A DNA stretch of 64,000 nucleotides from Tethya wilhelma (lineage: Eukaryota; Porifera; Demospongiae; Tethyida; Tethyidae), in assembly GCA_964030475.1 (NCBI GenBank), contig CAXIPT010000002.1, positions 15,876,860-15,940,859 of the forward strand, written 5' to 3'. How positions within the stretch are numbered: the stretch's first letter is position 1; each line of letters starts with the position of its first letter. The translations under genes were made by a program, and so were the position numbers. This document shows, piece after piece, positions 46,582 to 59,477 of the stretch. Under the pieces are notes generated by a model, which was given only the letters and a program-made list of their open reading frames with translations, was not told the DNA's origin and searched no databases.

Positions 46582-49500
46582 ATGTCTGAGAAAATTGACA
46601 CTGCCCTATATTGGATGCCATGGGAGCACCAAGTGTGTGTTCAGTGTCATAAGTCTAACCCCCATGCTGTTCGTCTGGTCAAGGTGGGGTGTTTCTATCC
46701 TTATCGCCAGGACCATAAGGAAAGAATGATGGTGGTCATTGACCATGAACACATGAAGATGGTACCCTTGCGGTGTTTGGCTTATAACTGGTCCTGGTTT
46801 ACAGTAAAATTTAAGTCTTGTCGTGGAGGAGAGTCGGGCTTTAAGTGCAGGGGCCTAGAAGACTGTACTTTTGCACATTCTCGGTACGAGTTGGATAACT
46901 GGAGTATCAAAAAGGAAGTTGCCCAAGGTAGGATATGAGATACTATAAGGACTAGGCAAGAAAAACATACTTGATGTGAATTAATTACTACTGTTTTTCA
47001 GTAAATGAAGCAATGGTGCTTCAGATGTGTAGCAACAACCCAAGGAGCCAATCCCCTACTCAAGTGTGTTATACATGCTTCAACTCTAACCCACATGACC
47101 TGAGGCTTACCTGGATGGTGTGCACTAATGAAGAGGAGCATAAGTCTCATCCAAGAGTCACGGTAGTTGCTGAATACTCTGATATACGTAGGAAGCTGGT
47201 CAGAGTGAGACCAGTTCCAGCTTCAGTCACAAAACTGAGCGAGGTTGGCTTTTGTTCTAAGAGTTCTGGGGCCAAATGCCGTGTTGGTTGTGGCTGGGCG
47301 CATTCAAGTGAAGAACGTGACTACTGGTTGTGGGAGCTAGCAAAGAGGACATATGCTCAGGTACTCTCCTTTGGACTTTATTTCTTCAAAACAGCTATTC
47401 TCATTTTTGTGTACAACCACAATACAGGACCAGCTATATGGCCAACTAAGCAAGAAATACCAATTCCCAGACAAGAGTTCCAGTAGTCTAGTGGAAGAAT
47501 TGGAGTGTAAGCTGACCACAGGGAACTACCAGAGCAATTACCACAAGCTGGTCTACTTGGAAGAGATGGAACAAGCCAGAAAGATGATAAAAGAGTGAGT
47601 ACACAGTACTAGTAGTGTCCACTTTGGAGGCGCTAAATAGAAAATTGTTTTTTTATTCTGGTGGCTGATGAACTTAATTACCCTTTGGACATGCACGCAT
47701 GTGACATGTGTTATTATGCATGGCTGTGTAATAATTCTAATGAATAAGAAGAGCTGGTGACCTAGGCCCAGTTTCTGGAACTCAGAGGATAATGATATTC
47801 ATAGCACATGCATTTGTCATGGCATAACACTGTATTCTTCTTATTTGAGAATATGCTTGTGATCTCATACTAGCTCATTTTGACAATTCCTTTCTACTTT
47901 TAGGTGTGACAATGATGATGTCCAAGTTAAGATTTATGAGTCTGGTGAAGTGTGCTTGAAGGGGTTGACCTACTCAGCTATGGATTATGCCGCACACAAA
48001 TGAGCAGAAGTCACACTTGATTTACACTTGGTGAACCATCAAATGCAGTCTTTTACTGTTGGTATACATGACGTGGACTATAGTAGAGAAACTCTAGTGC
48101 TAAAGTCATCTGCAACTTCGCCTTTATTCCAATTTCTTTGCCGATCTAAAGTACAGAGGGTGTCTGTCCGCTTTACCATTGACCATCGCTACTATCAGAG
48201 GCTCCATGAAGCTATAGAGTATGCCAGTCCCAGTGTTCTTAGTAAGCTTATCCCTAGTGTTCCAGCTAGGCTATCTAACCACCCTCGTGGCCGTAGAGGC
48301 TGGGCTCAAGTCTGTGGAAGGAATGTTGAGCAATTTAAGCTTGATCCGAAATATCAGCTAAGAGCACTCAGAGATATGCTCACGTGTAACCCTGAAGCCC
48401 CATACCTGTTGTTGGGTCCTTTTGGGACAGGTAAGACGTATGTTCTTGCTGCTGCTGTGACCAAGCTACTACTAGAATCCCCTGCTAACAAAGTACTTGT
48501 GTGTACTCACTTGAATCGTGGAGCTGATGGCTTGTACAAACACCTTCACAAGTATGCTCCATCCATTCTTCAAAGGGCTGTACGCATGGTTCCCACTGAA
48601 GATGCAGCGCTAAATCACAGATTAGGTTCTGTTGCTGTTGCCACTCGTATTGTAAATGTTCCTGGGTATGTTTACAGATTAGGACAATGGTCAGCTATCG
48701 TAACAACATTTGGAACCGCTCTGCATTTGGCCGAACCAGTCAGGCAAGGGCAGCTGAGTTTCACTCACATCCTGATCGATGAAGGTGCCCAGTGTCCTGA
48801 GCCAGAAGCTCTCGGTGCCCTCGTCCTGGCTAGCAGAGAGACCAAGATCATGATAGTGGGAGATAACAAACAGGTATAATTATGGTTTAGCTAACAGTTT
48901 ACATCTAAGTAGCTACATTTTACTCATGTGAAAGCCATGTAATTGACATGATAACCTCACCCTTCATTGCAGGTTGGTCCTAGAGCACATGTTCTGGACA
49001 AGACTGCCAGGGACAAAGGTCTTGGCTCCTCTCTACTGGAGAGGCTCTTCACCCACTACAAGAGTCTTCGTGGGATGACCCAGTCACACACAGCCACGTT
49101 GCTCACCAACTACCGCTGTCATCCTAGCATCTTGATGCTGGCTTCAAGCCTCTTCTACGAGTGCACATTGCTCAGTCAGGTTAACAGAGAAACACACCCA
49201 AGGGCACCCTACCCTCTTGTGTTTGACTGCTCTTCCATTGAGTCTGATGAGAAGAGCTTCAGCAACTGTCCAGCTGAGAACAGAGCTGAGGCTGATATAC
49301 TGATAAGGAAGTTGATCTCCTTTATCCAGACATGGCCTAATCCACCTACCAAACCCATTGGCCTCCTTGCATCAACAAAACAACAGGTAAGTATCTGAAA
49401 AACAAGTTCAGACACTGAGTTATTTTTGATAGAAAGCTGGAGATTATCATTGTTTCTTTTGTGTTTTCAGTTGGCTTGTCTTCGTAAAAAATGGTGGCAA

Positions 49501-52500
49501 CTGCAACATAGAAGACCCAATGTCAAAGTTGAAATCATGTCAACGTCCATCATTCAAGGTATATTTACTGTCACAAAATTCCACTTGATACCGTATAGCG
49601 GGAAATTTTCATATGGCACAAATCTTAGTATTTTTCATATGCCATTCGAATATGCAAAAGTTCATTACACGCAATATGAGCACGTGCTGCGTATATATAC
49701 AAAATTTAAAACTACGAAAAATTTTTCTGGCGCTCTTTTACTGATTTATACAAAATTTTGAACTACAAAAAGTTCCCACTATATTATGGTAGAGCGTGCC
49801 ATAACATTAAGATCTACACTCTAGATGTTTGGTTAAGAGTTCTACTACCGTAAATGTGGAAAAATTTGCTGTCATTTTTTTTTCGCGGTTCGAGGTTACC
49901 ACGAAAAATTAAAATGCAAAAGTAAAGTAAAACAATATTAACAACACGTTCCTGCATATATTTCCTTTCACTACACCGCGAAAAATTGATAATAAAGAAA
50001 AATAAAACTTGAATATGATATTAACATATGCGAATTCTTGATTTATGTTATACTGTGTATGACAAGTACTGTATATAACAGCAAATGTTGATTCTCATCC
50101 AATAGTTATTATACACGAATATCATTCAGTTTGTTTCCATTCACTCAATACAGGAGAGGAATTCTCAGCTGTCTTCCTCAGCACTGCAGAGCCAACTGAT
50201 CAGAATGGAGCTCCTATCGACCCCATCAGGAGCATCTGCAATGAGTATGTCTTCAACACTGTCATCACTCGGGCACAGTCACTCATCTACGTTGCAGGCA
50301 ACCCTTTCCAACTTCAGCACATGGCCTCTCACTTCAAGACCAACAGCTGGACCGAATACATCCGTCGATGTGTCCAGTGTCACTCCCTGATCCTCCCAGA
50401 GGCACACACACTCCAGGAGATTGACAGGCTGCCCAATATTGCCCGACAGCTCTCAGAGAAGGTCCTCCTCAACCTCATCATTGGTGAGAATACTCAGCTC
50501 AATGAAGAAGACACCGATCTAATCGTTGAGAGGTACATCTCTGATCTAAATGAGAGGAGAGAGTTTAAGATTGCCTGTACCCTGGTTCAAGGCCCTACTG
50601 GAGAGATAAATTGGGTCGACGAAGACGAGCTTCAGAGTGAACAGAATGACAGATACGTGTGGTGCAAGTTGGATTGCAAAAACTTCCGAGAAGCAACAGC
50701 TGTTCCGACTGGAAGTTCAGACCAAGAGAGCATAAAGCTGACCAGCCATTCTAGTCGCAAAGGAGCTTTTCACGGGGACGTAGTCAAGATAGACACCATC
50801 AAGAAGTGTGTGCTCTTCGATGAAGACACAGAAGAAGCTCTCGCCCACACAAGATTTGGAATGTCCTTCCTCTGCAGAGTTGACCCTAGGAATCCCATTC
50901 TCTTCTTTCCTCTTGATAGAAGGCACCCAAAGTTTGCCAATTTGCCAGTCATCAGTTGCAGGACACGAACCAAGGCCGTGGTCTGTTTCGATCCAAGCAG
51001 CGTTGGTCGTGATTCCACCAACCTCAAGGTGAGTGATCTAATCCCACTGGAGTGTGCCATCAAGATGCTCTTTGTCGTCAAATTCCTGGGCTGGCAGAAG
51101 AAGTATCCTTACCCCTTAGGCATCATCGTTGGTGCTCTTCCAGCTTGCCGCTCTCCGTACATTGGAGATCTAGTCCTCAGGGTAGCTAATGGCATTCCTC
51201 TAGCACCATGCAAGTCTGCCCCCTCTACTCAAGATAGCCCGGCCATGTCCCACACACTTAGAGTGTTTGAAGATGCCTTCACGATTGATCCCCAGGGCTG
51301 TACAGATCATGACGATGCTCTTACACTTAGACCTGCACTGAAAGATAAAGTTGGAACTGTTTATGAGATGGGTGTGCACATCATCAATGTGCAGAAACAT
51401 GTAGCCAAAGGTAGTGACTTAGATGAAGCTGCCTTAGAGAGAGGCTGTGCTACCTACCGCAGCAGTGATAACTGCATCAGTCCAATGCTACCCGCTAAAA
51501 TGATAAGGGACAGGTTGAGCATCAATGCCGGAGAGCCAAGGGACACAATCTCTGTCCTGGCACGCTTTAGGCTCAAGAATGGTGCTGTTGAACTTGTCAG
51601 TGATGCAGCTATCATCATAGAGAGTCAGGTGACGTCTGCACTAGATCTCAGCTATGAAGATGCACAGAAGGTAATTTGCGATGAGCTGGAGTTTCCAAGT
51701 GACCCTTCCTTCAACAGCAAACTTGATGGCTATAATCGTCGTCATCAGCTCAGCAGTCTCTCCATTGAGCAACGAATTTGCTTACTGTGGAAAGTAGCCA
51801 TTGCATTGAGAAAGAGAAGGCTAGGAGATTCAGCTGCCTATTGCTTCCATCTGGATGATCCTGAAAAGCGTGATTGTCCAGAGGCTCATTATCTAGTAGA
51901 GGAGCTGATGATTTGGGCTAACACACAGGTTGCTAGCAGACTTCTCAGATACTTCCCTGACCGTACAATCCTGAGGATTCAAGATCCACCTTCATCAGAT
52001 GAAATGACCAAGCTTCTTGAAAAACACGGGGATGTCATGGCTGCTTCTCTTGGGCTCAGAGCATGTGTACCACCAACACAGAAGCCCCTCCAGCAGCTGT
52101 TGGTTCTCCAGTCCACTTACGATGAGATCAAGAAGCATCTTGGTCAGGGATTGGTTCGTGATACGCTACACCAAGTGCAGTTTGAGAGCCTCCATCCTCA
52201 GACAGCTATCGCAATCATTGCTCATCGTAGAAGCCACTCTCGCACTGCGTACATCATCAGTGAGAGGGGCAGATCGACGTACACCCACGACACCCTCAAG
52301 TGCCAACAGTACACTCACTTCACATCTCCCATTCGACGGTACATTGACATTGTCGTCCAGAGGCTGATCCATGCCGCAATAAACTACCACACCTGTCCTT
52401 ACACTCAAGAGGAGTTGAAGAAGGTCTGCCAGTTAATGAAGAATGCTTTGAAGCGATCCAATGACTATGAAAGGGAGATCAGCAAGTTTGACCTGGCCAT

Positions 52501-55500
52501 GGAGCTCTACAGCTCAAGTGAGGTGTTTACTGGGTTTGTCTCTGAGATCACTGAGGATGCTGAGCTAGACCTGCTCTTCCCAGACCCAAGATTGAAGATC
52601 CTCTATGCTCGAGAGAGAAAGATCCCGTTGAAGTATCTTAATGCCTTCCGCATTCCCTCTGTAGAGGAGCAGCAGTCTCCTGCAGCACCACCACCACCCA
52701 GTGGCTCACCCTCTAGTGTGGGGAGGCAGAGAAGAGCTACAGCATCTCCAGAGAATTCCTACAACACTCCATTCACTTGGAAAGTCAAAATAACCTCCTT
52801 CAGTGGCTCTGCAGAGAAATTCATCAAAAACTCTAACTTTGAAGTACTACCAGAGTTAGCATTGCTGGGCGACTGTGAGAGTTATGCTGACATCTCACTC
52901 TTTGTTGCTGATGGTGGCCCCGCTACTACCTCTTGTCTTCACGAGCACAAGGTGAAAGTGAGAGTGAAGCCTCCCACTCAAGCCATTCCACTAGAGAACT
53001 GGAAAAAAGCCCAAGAAATGCTTCCTTTAGATCTTTCCGAACAAGATTCCGATGAACTCTCTGAGAAGCTCTGGCGGAGCATACTCAACATCAGCAGTGG
53101 CTCACCACACCCCATCATTCCTGCTGCACTGTCCAAGCAGTGCTCCGCCCACTCCCCTCTCTGGATTTATGAGCTCCATCGACCAGTGAGAATGTACGAG
53201 GTCCTTCAAGTGCAGCTGTCAGCCTCTCCTCTGGAGTACATCCTCTCACCATGTGTCCAGCTGGTGGAGGTGGGTCCAGAGGTTAGGATCTGTGTCCAAC
53301 ACAACCACAAACCAGCAGAGTGCTTCTGTGACAAGCTCACTCAGAGTGCCTCCAAGCAGAGGTATAGTTCTGTCAATGACTACTTCCAACGCTGGGAGAA
53401 AGTCCTTCTAGCAGAAGCCGCTATTGCAAGCATCCAAGACAGCGATTTGATGTTCATCAAGGACGTTGTCATGAAGTGGCCCAAGCTGGATGCTGACATC
53501 AACTCAGCGGGACAAGTCTCCTACAAGCTTCACATCTCTGTTAACAAGAAGGACGCTGGAGTTAGGATGGACCTTCCTCATGACTTTGTGAAAATGTCTT
53601 ACGACTTCTTCAGATTCAACTCTGGTGATCTCACCTGTGTCCGATACAGTATCACTGATACAAATGGAGAAACTGTGAGTGCAGTTTTCCACATGGTGGT
53701 TCATCATGTCGATGTCAGCTGTGAGAAGGTTGGGGATGAACTCCAAGTGAAGCGTGCTGTAGTCTACCTCAAGTTTGTGGGAGACACATCGAACTACATC
53801 AGTCCTGCGATGGCAAAGCTCCTCTCTAATGGACCACATCGAGACGGACTGAGGGTCTCTTGTGAGGTCCAGCTGATCCCATTGACTCTACCATTCAGGT
53901 AATGCTTCAATCTGTACATGTGTTGATGTGGCTGCTGTGTTTAATGCTGACTTCTATTCCAGACGTGTCTATCGATCTCTGCATGATTTTGAACTGGAGG
54001 GAAACTACACCAACCTAGCATTGCAAACACTGCTTGGGAATGCAAGAACTCAAAACTTAGAAAGTAAGTGATATAACTAGACAATGTAAAAAAATACCTT
54101 TCATGGTGTCTCATTTCATATTTCATAGATCCAAGGAGTATAGGAGAACTGTTTAATTCTCAACAGGTGTCGTTGGCTACTTCACTGTGGCCTATACAAA
54201 GGAAAGGTGGTAAAAGAAAGAAGTTAAACAAATATCAGAAGGAGGCAATTAATCTTGGGACTAGCAACAAGTTCATTTTAATTCAAGGGCCTCCAGGTAT
54301 TCGGCACATGCTATGATTGTACATTTGCTTTTTACTCATAGCTTTGCTTTTAAATTGTAGGTACTGGTAAGAGTGTGACTGGAGCTCACTTGGCCTTTGC
54401 ACTGGCACTAAAGCTGAAGGAAGAGAGGGCCTCCAATCCTACCAGTGAAGCTAGACCATCCTCTGCTGCTAGTGGGAAAGGAGTCAAAATTAAATCACGC
54501 AAGCCATGTGTGATGTACTGTGGACCTTCCAATCAGGCTGTCAACGTGGTACTGGGTGAGTTGTTTGTTTTTTTTTAACTCAGATATCCCTATATTTTTG
54601 TTATGTCACAAAGTCACAGATTTGCGAAGTACATCTGAGTTTGGAAGTTCACATAATTTTTACTAGGACCAAAATTGTACAAGTTTCATATTCTTCTATG
54701 AAAAACATTCCCGAGAATTGTAGCTCTACTTGTTGAAGTGTGTAGTACCTAACTACAGGTAGTTTTCATCACACTTTTGAGTACAGGCTTCCAGACAACA
54801 TTGTGTCAATCTACTTTGTGTATGTATTTGTTAGCCTCATATCCAGGCCTTTCCTGTAATATACACACAAAGTGAAAAGAGGGGAGGCTTAATTCCCTGA
54901 CTTTTTAGACTCACAAAATCTTAAGTAAGTGTACAAGGAAGGCCTGGGTACGAGGCTATGTATTTGTAGTAATACTAGTTAATGTTTCTAAATCTCTTTG
55001 TTTCAGATATCTTCACTAATAAGGCACCCCCTGAAGTCAGAGATCAAATTAAGATTCTCAGGGTGTTCAGTAAAACCATTGAACAGAAGACCTACCCTGG
55101 ACCAAAGGCACATGCTGAGCTGTTTCGTAAAGGAAGCACTGACACCAAATGTGAGGAGCATCACAAGCCGTACGCTCTTCACGAGCTTATCAGGAGGAGA
55201 AATCCAGAGATCACAATACTGGATCTAGAGTTTGAGAAGGTACATGCTCAAAATCAGATCCCAAGTCAAGCAAGGAGGGAGAGATATAGAAGTCTCATCT
55301 TCAAAACTGAGCTAGAGATATTGGGCAGTGGAATTGACCTGGTGCTTTGTACATGCAATGAAGCCTCAAGCACTCGGATAATAAACAGCCTCAAGCCAGC
55401 CTACTGTATCATCGATGAGTGTGCCATGGCAACTGAACCTGAGTGTATGGTGCCTATTCACGATGCTGAGCATGTGGTGCTCATTGGAGACCATCAGCAG

Positions 55501-56945
55501 CTGCGACCAGTCATACAGAACAGAGATGCAGAGGCAAACGGACTTGGCACGTCACTCTTTGAGCGATATGTGACTCCTGGAGAAGAGACACCAATGCTAC
55601 AAAAGCCATACATGCTTCGAGTTCAGTACAGAATGGTAACGCCTTATAGTGTTGAACAACAATAAGTATTGTTAAGAGAACCTTATAAGATGAATATTTC
55701 TTTTTTATGTAGCACCCAGAAATATGGAAATTCCCTTCAAAGGAATTCTATGAGGGCAAAGTTCAGAGTGATTGTGCTTTGTTTTCACGACAAGACCGTG
55801 AAGCTCATCTTACCTTCTGGCCACAGGGAAGAAACAGACCATTTGTATTCTGTGACATCGTTGGTAGAGAGGGGGAGTCCCACACTGGACAGAAAGGAAA
55901 GACTAGGGTAGGACTGGAGTCAAAGTTCAACAGAGATGAAGCAGTCAAAGTAGTAAGTGTTCACTCCAGTGATCGTGTCATTGTTGAGTACAGGGCTATA
56001 TTATTACCATAGAGAATTTTTAAGGAGTAGAAATTTTCACAGAAAATGTGACAACTTTTAACAATTTTTGAGCAGCTCCATCTTAGCTATATAAAAAATT
56101 ATTATGGGGATATTCCTTAAGATTTCAAATTCCCTTGCACGTCAACAACTCATCAGCGTATGCATTTTGTAGGGTTAGTATTACATCTATTTCCCAAAAT
56201 TTTTATATGCAGGGAGAGATTGCTCATGTGTTGATAACACGGCATGGAGTCTCTGCACAGAAGTTAGCTGTTCTCACCCCTTATTCTGCTCAGAAGGAAA
56301 GGATCAACAGAGAACTTGATAAGAGAGGTTTACGCAACATTCCCGTGAAAACCATCACAGAGAGTCAAGGTACTAACCCATGTAGCTGATTGGACAAACT
56401 GACCCATCATTACACACAATCAGTGATCCCCTATGATTTACCCAGCTTATGATAATCATAAACATAGAATGCATCATGTCATCATGTCTTGAAGCTCATT
56501 AATTTGAATGTACTACTACTGTCCCTCCAATGTAGGAAGTGAGTATGGGATAGTATTGTTGTCCATGGTTCGCTCCAGGCCAGTGAAGGGCCTGTCGACT
56601 GATGAGGGAGAGGACAAGAGAGCTGACATCGGATGGAAGAGAAGCAATTTAGGATTTGTCACCGACAGACATCAAATCTGTGTGGGGATCACTCGATGCA
56701 AGTTTGGATTAGTCATTGTTGGTAAGTAATAGGATAATCCCTCTCCTTCTCTTTGTTATATGGATCCCTTAGCATCCTGTATAATGCCCACCCACACTAT
56801 GATGTAATGCATCCATGAGTCACTGTGCCTTTTCATGTCATGTACAGGCAACAGGAGGCTGCTCTCCTACGATGAAACCTGGAGGAGACTGATTCAACAT
56901 TATGAAACAAATGGCTGTGTAAGAAGAGCCGAGAACTTTCCCTAA
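46582..56945 (+). CDS. HELZ2: HELZ2-type protein: CCCH fingers, two SF1 helicases and an RNB domain (one in-frame TGA)
   Basis: HELZ2 combines UPF1-like helicases with an RNase II domain; in vertebrates it is an interferon-induced RNA-degrading factor and nuclear-receptor coactivator. About 15 exons total roughly 2,600 residues (human about 2,650). Two N-terminal Cys-rich units each end in a CCCH finger (FKCRGLEDCTFAHSRYELDNW region; GAKCRVGCGWAHSSEERDYW). Helicase 1: GPFGTGKT at about 48418, IDEGAQ, GDNKQ, TNYRCHPSI. RNB: TIDPQGCTDHDDAL at about 51280, with the metal-binding Asp cluster, and FTSPIRRYIDI. Helicase 2: GPPGTGKS at about 54288, IDECAMATEPE, GDHQQLRPV, QYRMHPEIW, SQGSEYGIV, VGITRCK. 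An in-frame TGA at 48001 lies between CCCH unit 2 and helicase 1. It is either a nonsense change or is removed as a 63-nt intron. The large exon (50154-53898) covers the RNB domain without interruption. Confidence 0.87.
48001..48003 (+). other. In-frame TGA inside the HELZ2-like reading frame
   Basis: The frame before it (SAMDYAAHK) and after it (AEVTLDLHLVNHQ) is continuous and both sides look coding. A GTGAAG at 47945 and an AG at 48006-48007 would define a 63-nt intron whose removal keeps frame and deletes the stop. Otherwise a one-base change from TGG would explain it. Confidence 0.8.
49589..49791. mobile_element. Inverted-repeat element, ACCGTATAGC family (copy 3)
   Basis: It starts TACCGTATAGCGGGAAATTT and ends with a decayed inverted arm (GTTCCCACTATATTATGGTA). 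It is about 203 bp long and lies in a HELZ2 intron. It shares interior words such as CGTATA and ACTACGAAAA with copy 1. Confidence 0.65.
54832..54958. mobile_element. Short hairpin element, TAGCCTC family (copy 4)
   Basis: A 127-bp unit in a HELZ2 intron. The left end TAGCCTCATATCCAGGCCTT is inverted at the right as AAGGCCTGGGTACGAGGCTA. Confidence 0.65.
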
Positions 56946-57319
56946 ACATGAGTCTCTTAACACGATCATAGACACTACATTAATTTAGATAATCATACCT
57001 GTGATAAAACTAACTTATAAGCTTACATTATTTATTGTAGACCACCAAAGTGCATTAATTTGTGTTATTGTTTTTCTCGCATTTAGTCTATATAATTATT
57101 ATTGTATACAAATACATTGTACCAGTATATATATATATACTCAAGAGTTATTTATGATCGTGACACTTATAAGCTATATATATCATGCACAACAACTTGG
57201 TCAATCTCCCTCTGTGGCTGTAATATATTTTGCATGCACATTGCATAATGCATAAATCTGCTTAGCTGCACTGATGGTCAATGCATGCATGCACATGAAA
57301 GAATTATTGATCTCAACCT

Positions 57320-57328
57320 GTGTGTGTG

Positions 57329-57368
<40 letters not shown>
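57320..57368. repeat. TG microsatellite
   Basis: About 24 TG units with one CG interruption. Confidence 0.9.
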
Positions 57369-57371
<3 letters not shown>

Positions 57372-57636
57372 GGAGGGGCTGTGCCCATATAGAGGTGTGT
57401 GTAAATGAATGATGTAAGGTAACACACACTATATGGAGAGGTGGGGGAGGATTAGTTTCAGTAAGGGTCACCTAATGCATATTCATGTGAGAGTCAGGGC
57501 CAACAATAGAGACCACTCTCAGACCACTCTCAATCTTGTTTAGGAGTGGCATTAAACATGAAGGAAGACAGCCTCAACTCATCCAAGCAAGACTTCAAGG
57601 GCCACGAACCACTCTGGACACTTCCTCTAGCAAATG

Positions 57637-57644
57637 TATAAAAG
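57637..57644 (+). promoter_or_regulatory. TATA box of the NIDO gene
   Basis: TATAAAAG lies 96 bp upstream of the start codon at 57740, which would place transcription start near 57667 and give a 5' UTR of about 70 nt. It is the clearest TATA box I noticed near a start in this window. Confidence 0.55.
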
Positions 57645-57739
57645 CAGAGGCAACTGAGCCAAGATCATTCACTTCAGATTTTAATCCAGACTGTGTGTTG
57701 TTCTTCATCGACTTGCTTCCCTTTCATCTGACTGGAGAG

Positions 57740-59015
57740 ATGCAGTGTACAGCTGTACTGGTGGTTCTGGCAGCTCTGGTTGTGGCCTGTGCTGCTGACT
57801 ATGGTTCTGTGATCCTGTTTCCATTTGGGAGACTCCGGGTTGAGGGCCATGAGCACGACAATGGAGCCATCACTGGCTGTGACGACTGCAGCACCAAAGC
57901 CAAACCAATCCACTACAACCCAGTGAGAATTGATGGAGAAGATTATGAAGCTTTTGCAGTGAGTGGTTGTTTTGAACATAAATTGTATTATCTTCATCAT
58001 GTGTTTTGATAATAACATGTGTGTTTTCCGAAACAACTTTCTCATCAGGTCCATTCCAATGGCTACATCACTCTCTACCCAGACAAGAACTCCAAGGTCA
58101 TCCCCTATCGCTACAGGGACCTAGCTGATCTACTGGCTCCACCTTACAACCCTCCCATCGTCTCTCCTCTGTGGTCTGATGTGGATCTCTACTGCGAGGC
58201 CTACCACAGTGAGGAGAACACTGTCTACTACGAGGAGACCACTGACACAGCCTCACTGTTTCTGGCCGCCTCCATCGTGGCCCAGAGGACTAGTGATGAC
58301 GAGTTCAGACCACAGTCCATGCTCGTCTTCACTTGGGACACAGTTCAACCATATGACTGCCCACAAGACATTCGTGTAAGAGTAAATGAAACGCATCATG
58401 TTTTTTTTTTCAGAAGAAACATAGATGCTGCTGTCGGTAGTAATGATCACTTAGGTTTTTTTTCACAAATAAACTGCTGCTGTGGTAATGGTATAATTTG
58501 GTTGTATCCTTCCACTATAGACCAACACCTTCCAACTTGTGATAGCCATGGAGAGGATCCCCAGCAATGAGGACCACCCTGACGTGACCCGCACCTATGC
58601 CATCATGTTGTACCGTAGTGTTGGCTGGATGCAAGCAGACACTGGTGATCAACCTGTCATTGGTGTTGGTGGAGAGAGGTCCAGTGAAGGTATACCTGTT
58701 GCTGTCGTCAACGATACTCTCGTCAATGGAGAAGCTTCCGGCATCCTTGTGTTCCGTCTTGATGGTTCAGATGGTTCGGACATCTGCCTTTTCTACCCTT
58801 CATACTACTATGCACAGGCTCAAGGTAGTAGCATTCATTCTTCATGGGTGACGTATTCATTCATTGTGTGCTTTGTGCATGTAGGTAAGGTTGTGAAGCC
58901 TGCTGATGTACTCATGGAGACTAACCCCAAAAAGAAGGGGAATGCAAATGCAGCTCTAGTTCAGGACCTCATCCAGGAGAACTTGAACAAGTATAAGAAG
59001 CGTGGGCACCATTGA
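57740..59015 (+). CDS. Secreted NIDO-domain protein
   Basis: There are four exons: 57740-57958, 58049-58375, 58521-58824 and 58885-59015; about 326 residues. The signal peptide is clear (MQCTAVLVVLAALVVACAAD, cleavage likely after ACA or CAA). The following DYGSVILFPFG is the usual opening of a NIDO domain. Next come VHSNGYITLYP, PPIVSPLWSDVDL, NTVYYEETTD, SMLVFTWDTVQPY and TNTFQLVIAME, and then YAIMLYRSVGWMQADTGDQP with GVGGERSSEG. This is the nidogen-type extracellular beta domain, found in nidogen, alpha-tectorin and mucin-4. No EGF, VWD or transmembrane segment follows. The C-terminus is a Lys-rich stretch (KKKGNANAALVQDL, NKYKKRGHH). A single-domain secreted matrix or adhesion protein is inferred; the exact family is unknown. 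Confidence 0.82.
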
Positions 59016-59094
59016 GCTGAAGTTCACACTTGAAATTGATTAAACTGTTTTTAGATTTGTAGCTATGTATCTTGCATTTCTGTAAGTGTTTAAC

Positions 59095-59100
59095 AATAAA
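59095..59100 (+). terminator. Poly(A) signal of the NIDO gene
   Basis: AATAAA 80 nt after the stop codon. A second AATAAA follows near 59153. Confidence 0.5.
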
Positions 59101-59477
59101 TTTGAAATTGGCTGTTTACAAATTATTGTGACTGAAAGATATACTTGGGTAACAATAAATCGTCATGTGCAGGTGACTCTATTGAAAGGTGCATGACCCC
59201 CCACCCTGATTAGGGACTGTTTTCAATACCCATACATGGATAAACTAATCAGACTATGGCATCCAAGCACATACAAATGCATAGTCACATAGGAAGTATG
59301 TAACCCTTTTAAGATATTGAAAGCTTCAGTTTGGCTTCTTAAAACATTTACAATTGATAGGGACTACTCTAAGAATCAATAGAGTCTGAATCTGCAAATT
59401 ACTGCCAAGTATATATTCTGAGTGAGCAAATCAACCTATCAGTAAATCTTGACCAAGTTAGCTGCTGGATTTCAGTG

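Larger units (their letters stand above)
56946..57739. other. Spacer between HELZ2 and the NIDO gene
   Basis: About 790 bp. It contains a TG microsatellite (57320-57368), a short TA run near 57128, and the promoter region of the NIDO gene with a TATA box at 57637. Confidence 0.6.

Noticed and set aside
48001..48003. Selenocysteine reading of the HELZ2 TGA
   Set aside because: HELZ2 is not a known selenoprotein family and the surrounding sequence has no redox motif. Nonsense change, error or splicing are simpler explanations; a SECIS search of the 3' UTR was not possible by eye.
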